Part shown: piece after piece, positions 5,336 to 9,335 of the stretch
Numbering within the stretch: the first letter of the stretch is position 1
Layout of the letters: every line of letters starts with the position of its first letter
NCBI GenBank assembly: GCA_019454665.1
Contig: JACFNW010000057.1
Location: forward strand, 1 to 9,335
DNA length: 9,335 nt
Origin: Fimbriimonadaceae bacterium
GTDB taxonomy: Bacteria; Armatimonadota; Fimbriimonadia; Fimbriimonadales; Fimbriimonadaceae
Reading direction: 5' to 3'
Made by a program: the position numbers and the translations under genes
Notes under the pieces: model-generated
Told to the model about the DNA's origin: nothing
Database searches by the model: none
What the model saw: only the letters and a program-made list of their open reading frames with translations

Positions 5336-5773
5336 ATGAAGCGCGGCGCCATGAACCACAGCGTGGAGCAGAACGTACGGGCGCGCCAACTGCGCTCCGA
5401 GATGTCGGCAAGCGAAAGGCGACTCTGGGAACAGCTCCGCAAGAAGCGCCTCGGCTACGGGTTTCGGCGTCAAGTCCCCGTTGGACCCTACATCCTGGAC
5501 TTCTACTGCGCACAAGCCGCGCTCTGCGTGGAAGTCGACGGCGAACAGCATGCTCAAGCGGCTTGGCGCGACGCCTATCTGCGCAGCGTCGGCATCGAGA
5601 CCCTGCGCATTCCAAGCCTCGACTTGTTCGATGAGAACGCCGCGGTCTTTCAGGCATGGATTCGCAAGGTCCGCGACGCCTGCCAATCAAGAAGCGCCAC
5701 CCCCCTACCTCCCTCCTCATGCACGAACCATCACGAGGCGGGGGGAGGAAGCCGACCTCAGCCCTTCCGCTGA
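5336..5773 (+). CDS. DUF559 endonuclease-like protein (145 aa)
   Basis: Residues 13-115 match the DUF559 family, which is related to Vsr-type very-short-patch repair endonucleases. Visible blocks are ARQLRSEMSASERRLWEQLR, GYGFRRQVPVGPYILDFYC, VEVDGEQHA, and RDAYLRSVGIETLRIPSLDL. The Asp of ILDFYC and the acidic residues of VEVDGEQH would form a PD-(D/E)XK-like metal site. The biological role of DUF559 proteins is not known. Normal members end soon after the FQAWIRKVRDA helix. Here about 28 extra low-complexity residues (SRSATPLPPSSCTNHHEAGG...) are encoded by a GC-rich hairpin, and the frame then overlaps the convergent gcvT stop by 16 bases. The start is ATG 5336, with ATG 5351 as an alternative. 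The gene lies between copy 2 of the dispersed repeat and that third hairpin. Confidence 0.83.
   Translation: MKRGAMNHSVEQNVRARQLRSEMSASERRLWEQLRKKRLGYGFRRQVPVGPYILDFYCAQAALCVEVDGEQHAQAAWRDAYLRSVGIETLRIPSLDLFDENAAVFQAWIRKVRDACQSRSATPLPPSSCTNHHEAGGGSRPQPFR
5704..5750. repeat. GC-rich imperfect hairpin at the DUF559 3' end
   Basis: A C/T-rich arm (CCTACCTCCCTCCTC, 5704-5718) is followed by a 16-base loop (ATGCACGAACCATCAC) and a G-rich arm (GAGGCGGGGGGAGGAA, 5735-5750). The first 4 bp pair exactly (CCTC/GAGG) and further pairing is imperfect. Architecture and arm composition resemble the dispersed repeat, but the loop is different, so it may be a second repeat family. It could also act in either direction as a transcription barrier between convergent genes. 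Confidence 0.5.
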
Positions 5774-6837
5774 TAAAACCGCTTGCTCACCACCGTCGCC
5801 GGCTCGGCCCTGCCCCGAATCTCCACCGCACAAGGCGTCCCCAACTTCACCGAGGCATCCAGATAGGCGAACGCCAGGCCCGCCTCCAACAACGGCGAAT
5901 AGACGCCGCTCGAAACCTCGCCGACCGGCTCGCCATCCACCAACACCTTCATCCCCGGCTGCGGCAGGCGCTTGCCCTCCATGCGCACGCCCTGCAGCTT
6001 GGTCGGCGTACCGTTGGCGCGGGCGGCGTTGATGGGCTCCGAGCCGATGAACGCCTTCGTCTTGCCGACCACCCAGCCCAAGCCGGCCGCGATGGGGCTG
6101 AGGTCGTCGGTGAGTTCGTGGCCATAGAGCGGCAGCCCCGCCTCGACGCGCAGCACGTCGCGAGACCCCAGGCCGCACGGGACCACACCCGCCGCGAGCA
6201 ACGCCCGCCACACCCCGGCGCCGTCCCCGGCCGCACAGATCACCTCGAACCCGTCCTCGCCCGTGTAGCCCGATCGCGCGCACGTGCACTCAAACCCCGC
6301 CAGCTTGGTGGTCACCAGCCCGAACGTCCCCGCCGCTTGGATCGCCTCCGGAGCGTCGCTCAGGCCCGCCACGATCTCGGCGGCGCGCGGGCCTTGGACG
6401 GCGATCATCACCGTCGCATCGGTTTCGTCTTCCATCCCGACGCCGAACGCGTTGTGCCCGCGCATCCACTCGACGTCCTTGGCGTGGTTCGCGGCGTTCA
6501 CCACCATGCGGAACGTCTCGGGGCCTACGCGGTAGACGATGACGTCGTCCACCACGCCGCCTTGCTCGTTGGGGAGCAGCGAATACTGCCCGCGCCCATC
6601 CTCCAACTTGGCGACGTCGTTGCTCGTGATGTGCTCCAGGAACTCGAGCGTGCGCGGCCCGCGGAACCAAAGTCGGGCCATGTGGCTCACATCGAACATG
6701 CCTGCGCCTTCGCGAACGGCCTTGGACTCCGCGATGACGCCGGAGTATTGGACGGGCATTTCGTAGCCCGCGAAGGGCACGATCCGCGCGCCGAGGGCGA
6801 CATGCTCGTCGTACAGAGGGGTGCGAAGGTCGGACAT
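5758..6837 (-). CDS. gcvT: Glycine cleavage system T protein (aminomethyltransferase)
   Basis: This 359-residue protein is a full-length T protein. In the glycine cleavage complex it takes the aminomethyl group from the lipoylated H protein, transfers the one-carbon unit to tetrahydrofolate and releases ammonia. Recognisable blocks are TPLYDEHVALGARIVPFAGY-EMPVQYS near the N-terminus, MFDVSHM, QYSLLPNEQGGVVDDVIVYR (with the conserved catalytic-site Asp at 97/98), RSGYTGEDGFE, and CGLGSRDVLRVEAGLPLYG. The C-terminal barrel domain ends in VSKRFYQRKG. No gcvH or gcvP lies next to it, so the operon is split in this genome. The ATG at 6837 lacks a Shine-Dalgarno site, and TATACT 6 bases upstream suggests a leaderless message. 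YgfZ-like or dimethylglycine-related paralogues are less likely given the intact T-protein motifs. Confidence 0.95.
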   Translation of the reverse strand: MSDLRTPLYDEHVALGARIVPFAGYEMPVQYSGVIAESKAVREGAGMFDVSHMARLWFRGPRTLEFLEHITSNDVAKLEDGRGQYSLLPNEQGGVVDDVIVYRVGPETFRMVVNAANHAKDVEWMRGHNAFGVGMEDETDATVMIAVQGPRAAEIVAGLSDAPEAIQAAGTFGLVTTKLAGFECTCARSGYTGEDGFEVICAAGDGAGVWRALLAAGVVPCGLGSRDVLRVEAGLPLYGHELTDDLSPIAAGLGWVVGKTKAFIGSEPINAARANGTPTKLQGVRMEGKRLPQPGMKVLVDGEPVGEVSSGVYSPLLEAGLAFAYLDASVKLGTPCAVEIRGRAEPATVVSKRFYQRKG

Positions 6838-6843
6838 GGCCCG

Positions 6844-6849
6844 AGTATA
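6844..6849 (-). promoter_or_regulatory. Candidate -10 box (TATACT) for gcvT
   Basis: TATACT on the minus strand differs from TATAAT by one base. It is followed by 6 bases and then the gcvT ATG, so the transcript would be leaderless. Only 41 bases separate the two divergent starts. Confidence 0.55.
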
Positions 6850-6878
6850 CGTCCCGCGCGAACGGGTAAACCCGGCGC

Positions 6879-8711
6879 ATGAGCACCATCGCCCTGCTCG
6901 CTTTGGTCGGGAGCCAGGCCTACCCGACGTTTGCCGTGCCTCGACTGACCGGAGAGACGGTGCCCGGGCTGCCGCCCGTTACAGGCCGCATCGCCGTGGA
7001 CCAGTTCGGCTACCTGCCCGATGGCGCCAAGGTCGCGATCCTCACCGACCCGCAGAAGGGCTACAACGCGGTGGACGACTACACGCCGGGGGACGAGATT
7101 CAGCTTCGCCGGCGCGACGGGCGAGTGGTGTTGCGCGGCAAGGCCGTGGCGTGGAACGGCGGCGCGACCCACGAGGATTCCGGCGACAAGGGGTGGTGGT
7201 TCGACTTCGGCTCCGTCAAGGCGCCGGGCGAGTACTACGTGTTCGACCCGAAGGCCAACCTCCGCTCGCCGGTGTTCAACATCGGGAACGACGTGTACAA
7301 AGACGTGTTGCGCGCGGCGGTACGCACGTTCTACTATCAGCGGCTGAGCGAACCCTTGCGGGTGCCTTATGCCGAAGCGCCGTGGGTCATGCCGTCCTAC
7401 ATGGATCAGGACAAGCGGGCCAGAGCGTTGTGGGCCAAAGAAGATCCCTCGACCGAACGCGACCTTTCCGGCGGGTGGATGGATGCCGGAGACACCAACA
7501 AGTATCCCGCGTTCAACACCGACGCTTTGCCCTCGCTGATCTACGCTTACCGCGCCAACCCCAAGGCGTTCACCGACGACTTCGGCATCCCCGAATCCGG
7601 CAATGGGCTTCCTGACCTGCTCGACGAGGTCAAGGTTCAGCTGGACTGGCTGTCCAAGATGCAGGATTCCGATGGCGGCGTGTTCGTCAAGATGGGCGAG
7701 ATCGACTACTCGGGGCGGCCCGATCGTCCCCGCTTCTACGGCCCTAAGTGCACGGGCGCGTCGCTATCGGCGGCGATGAACTATGCGCTCGCCGCGCGGG
7801 TCTATGGCGAGTTCGCGCCGTGGAAAGCGTTTGCCGACAAGATGCGGACGCAAGCCGAGAAGGCTTGGGTCTACGCCCATACCCACCCGCGCACGCCGAA
7901 CGCCGACACGGGCGAGATCAAGTCGGGCAATTCCAGCCGCGACCTCGAATCGCAAGAGCGGATCGAAGCGGCGGCGGCGATCCAACTGTATGCCCTGACG
8001 CGTAAGACCGAATACCACGAGGCGGCCAAGCGGCTCGTCCCCAAGCTGCGGCAGATGACCGAGCCAGCGTGGACCCCCTACGAATCGGGCATGGCCGAGG
8101 CGCTGGCCGATTACGCCTCGCTCGCCGGGGTGGATGCCGAGCTGCGGCGGACGATTCTGGCCCAGATGGAGCGTTCGGCGGGCAGTCCGACGTTCGCTCC
8201 GCCGGTGGAGACCGACCTTTACCGCGCGTGGATGAACCGCGACGCCTACCACTGGGGCAGCAACACCGTCCGCGCCTCGTTCGGATTTTCGGCGCTGATC
8301 GTGGGTTCGCGGCAGCCGGTGGGCGTGCGGTCGCGGCTGCGGCAGCGCGCGCTCGACCTGCTCCATTCGTTCCACGGCGTGAACCCGCTGAGCATGGTGA
8401 TGCTGACCAACATGGGTCGTCACGGGGCCGAGCTTTCGGCCATGAAGATCTGGCACGAACGTTACGGCTGGAACACGCCGTTCGCCTCGAACCCGCCTCC
8501 CGGCTACGTGGTCGGCGGTCCGAACCAGCAGTACGGCGGCGAGAAGGGCGACCGCGCCGGCGAGGTGGCTTGGCTGAAAACCCAACCCCGCGCCAAGGCG
8601 TACGCCGACTTCAACGAGCCGTGGCCGATGAACTGCTGGGAGATCACCGAGAACGCGAACTACTACAACGCGGCGTACATCCGGTTGCTGGCCGGGCTGT
8701 CCGCATCATGA
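6879..8711 (+). CDS. Secreted glycoside hydrolase family 9 protein
   Basis: The 610-residue protein starts with a leader (MSTIALLALVGSQAYPTFA) and is probably secreted. Residues 37-130 form the Ig-like N-terminal domain of GH9 enzymes (RIAVDQFGYLPDGAKVAIL). The alpha6/alpha6-barrel catalytic domain follows. The nucleophile-activating motif is D202-A-G-D205 in GGWMDAGDTNKYP. The catalytic acid is probably E591 in TENANYYNAAYIRLLAGL, matching the 'NE......NA' block at the C-terminus. VGGPN lies between them as usual. GH9 enzymes cleave beta-1,4-glucans (endoglucanase or exo-acting) or related oligosaccharides. The usual HxR substrate-site segment is not obvious, so cellulose specificity should not be assumed. 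No carbohydrate-binding module or dockerin is present. The gene is divergent from gcvT. A TAAACC hexamer lies 6 bases before the ATG, but it is a poor -10 match. Confidence 0.92.
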   Translation: MSTIALLALVGSQAYPTFAVPRLTGETVPGLPPVTGRIAVDQFGYLPDGAKVAILTDPQKGYNAVDDYTPGDEIQLRRRDGRVVLRGKAVAWNGGATHEDSGDKGWWFDFGSVKAPGEYYVFDPKANLRSPVFNIGNDVYKDVLRAAVRTFYYQRLSEPLRVPYAEAPWVMPSYMDQDKRARALWAKEDPSTERDLSGGWMDAGDTNKYPAFNTDALPSLIYAYRANPKAFTDDFGIPESGNGLPDLLDEVKVQLDWLSKMQDSDGGVFVKMGEIDYSGRPDRPRFYGPKCTGASLSAAMNYALAARVYGEFAPWKAFADKMRTQAEKAWVYAHTHPRTPNADTGEIKSGNSSRDLESQERIEAAAAIQLYALTRKTEYHEAAKRLVPKLRQMTEPAWTPYESGMAEALADYASLAGVDAELRRTILAQMERSAGSPTFAPPVETDLYRAWMNRDAYHWGSNTVRASFGFSALIVGSRQPVGVRSRLRQRALDLLHSFHGVNPLSMVMLTNMGRHGAELSAMKIWHERYGWNTPFASNPPPGYVVGGPNQQYGGEKGDRAGEVAWLKTQPRAKAYADFNEPWPMNCWEITENANYYNAAYIRLLAGLSAS

Positions 8712-8720
8712 TCCGCAGGC

Positions 8721-8726
8721 TAAACT
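8721..8726 (+). promoter_or_regulatory. Candidate -10 box (TAAACT) for hicBA
   Basis: TAAACT is followed by 6 bases and then the hicB ATG at 8733. It lies 10 bases after the GH9 stop codon. This suggests that the pair is transcribed separately from GH9 and as a leaderless message. Confidence 0.5.
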
Positions 8727-8732
8727 GACTCC

Positions 8733-8939
8733 ATGTTCGAACTTGCATTCGAAGTGCGCGAAGCGCCGGAAGGCGGCTTCACCGCCCGCGCGATGGGCGC
8801 CTCGATCTTCACCGAGGCCGACTCGCTGGAGGAACTCCGGGAAGCCATCCGCGACGCGGTGCGCTGCCACTTCGACCCGGGCAACGAGCCGCGCTCGCTG
8901 CGGCTGCTGATCCTCCGCGAGGAGACCATCGCCGCTTGA
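8733..8939 (+). CDS. hicB: HicB-like antitoxin (68 aa)
   Basis: The protein has the HicB partial RNase H-like fold pattern: a beta strand (FELAFEVREAPEGGFTARAM), then SIFTEADSLEELREAIRDAV-RCHF. It directly precedes hicA, and the two overlap by 4 bases (TTGA). The antitoxin would bind and block the HicA RNase. It ends after about 68 residues (LRLLILREETIAA), so it lacks the ribbon-helix-helix or helix-turn-helix C-terminal domain that many HicB proteins use to bind their operator. Short HicB proteins of this kind are common and are sometimes misannotated as 2-oxoisovalerate dehydrogenase. The start is supported by the TAAACT box and by homologue length. Confidence 0.85.
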   Translation: MFELAFEVREAPEGGFTARAMGASIFTEADSLEELREAIRDAVRCHFDPGNEPRSLRLLILREETIAA

Positions 8940-9187
8940 GGTTGCCTCGGGACGTTTCCGGCGCCGACCTGTCCAAGCGGCTCGGCAGGCTGGGATACAA
9001 AGCGGTCCGTCAATCGGGAAGCCACCTGCGCCTGCGGACGGACGAGAACGGCGAACACCAGATCACGATTCCCCTGCATCAGGACCTTCGCCTGGGAACC
9101 CTCTCGGCGATTCTCTCCGACGTCGCCGATCACCACAAACTCTCGCGCGACCAACTCCTGCTGCTCCTGTTCGGCGGAAGCTCCTGA
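8936..9187 (+). CDS. hicA: HicA-like mRNA interferase toxin (83 aa)
   Basis: This is a small toxin with the HicA double-stranded-RNA-binding-like fold. It reads RLPRDVSGADLSKRLGRLGY, then the catalytic histidine H30 in RQSGSHLRL, followed by HQITIPLHQDLRLGTLSAIL and a C-terminal helix (LSRDQLLLLLF). HicA cleaves mRNA independently of ribosomes in characterised systems. The likely start is TTG 8936, which overlaps the hicB stop codon and would be translated by coupling. There is no nearer ATG, and homologues start with M(K/R)LPRDVSG. All expected motifs are present, so the toxin should be active when released from hicB. Confidence 0.87.
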   Translation: MRLPRDVSGADLSKRLGRLGYKAVRQSGSHLRLRTDENGEHQITIPLHQDLRLGTLSAILSDVADHHKLSRDQLLLLLFGGSS

Positions 9188-9204
9188 ACTTTCCCAGGGA
9201 AACG

Positions 9205-9230
9205 TTCACGATTCACGATTCACATTCACA
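9205..9230 (+). repeat. Short heptamer tandem repeat
   Basis: TTCACGA occurs twice in tandem (9205-9218) and is followed by the variant TTCACAT (9219-9225). The partial unit TTCACA at 9225-9230 shares one base with it. It lies shortly after the hicA stop codon. Confidence 0.6.
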
Positions 9231-9251
9231 TCCCCCCAGAGTTTGGCAAGG

Positions 9252-9319
9252 CGTCGGCAGGTGGTCGGTGGGGTGCGTCGGCACGTTGTCCGCAGGTTGT
9301 GGGCAGGTCGTCGGCAGGT
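9252..9319 (+). repeat. Degenerate 11-12 base direct repeats
   Basis: Six units of the form CGTCGGCAGGT follow one another without spacers. They start at 9252, 9263, 9275, 9287, 9298 and 9309. The first and sixth are identical; the others differ by 1-4 bases. The array may continue past the right edge of the window. Confidence 0.6.
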
Positions 9320-9335
9320 CGTTTCGGTCGCATTG

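Larger units (their letters stand above)
9188..9335. other. Non-coding, repeat-rich right end
   Basis: No supportable gene follows the hicA stop. The stretch begins with a short heptamer run and continues with degenerate 11-12 base repeats; both are listed separately. Confidence 0.6.

Noticed and set aside
4496..5686. 396-codon minus-strand open frame across the YdeI-like and DUF559 genes
   Set aside because: It lies antisense to two recognisable genes and passes through the dispersed hairpin; no domain-like blocks are seen in it.
5656..6882. 408-codon plus-strand frame opposite gcvT
   Set aside because: It is an Arg/His/Ala-rich antisense shadow; gcvT motifs on the other strand are unambiguous.
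7764..8585. 273-codon minus-strand frame opposite the GH9 gene
   Set aside because: It is the antisense shadow of the GH9 catalytic domain and has no start context or motifs.
9252..9319. CRISPR array
   Set aside because: Units are 11-12 bases, degenerate and without spacers, and no cas gene is present.

Overview
This is a GC-rich bacterial window, tightly packed with single-domain accessory genes. It holds 15 genes that I can support, on both strands. No ribosomal, tRNA or phage structural genes are visible. Several features together suggest a free-living heterotroph of a GC-rich lineage with leaderless transcripts: exported hydrolases, several toxin-antitoxin pairs, a DUF559 nuclease gene bracketed by GC-rich hairpins, and TAnnnT boxes placed 6-7 nt before start codons. 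Armatimonadota (Fimbriimonadia-like) is my best guess. It rests on recollection of such gene sets and repeats, not on a marker gene.

Layout. Positions 1-1118 form a toxin-antitoxin-like patch: a 48-codon antitoxin-like gene (minus), a 65-codon helical gene (plus), and a MntA-HepT pair (minus) in which hepT carries a one-base frameshift. Positions 1123-2370 encode an exported PHP-domain phosphoesterase (minus), divergent from a GNAT acetyltransferase (to 2923). A hairpin repeat follows at 2956-3005, then an antitoxin/PIN-toxin pair (3045-3701) and an exported HEFAH zinc metallopeptidase (3775-4569). The gap 4571-4690 can fold as a three-way-junction RNA and carries a perfect TATAAT. Downstream are a DUF1905/YdeI-like protein (to 5239), an inverted second copy of the hairpin repeat (about 5258-5311), and a DUF559 endonuclease-like gene (5336-5773) whose 3' end runs through a third hairpin into the end of gcvT. 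GcvT (5758-6837, minus) is divergent from a secreted family 9 glycoside hydrolase (6879-8711). A hicB-hicA pair (8733-9187) and a repeat-rich non-coding end (9188-9335) close the window.

How the genes relate. There is no single metabolic operon. GH9, the metallopeptidase and the PHP protein all begin with short hydrophobic leaders and are probably exported, which suits a scavenger of polymers. GcvT is the only clear core-metabolism gene (glycine cleavage). The rest is typical of a variable region: three recognisable toxin-antitoxin modules, one of them broken, plus small orphan genes. The observations most worth following are the leaderless-promoter pattern, the candidate structured RNA, the two-copy hairpin repeat with the hairpin-flanked DUF559 gene, and the hepT frameshift.
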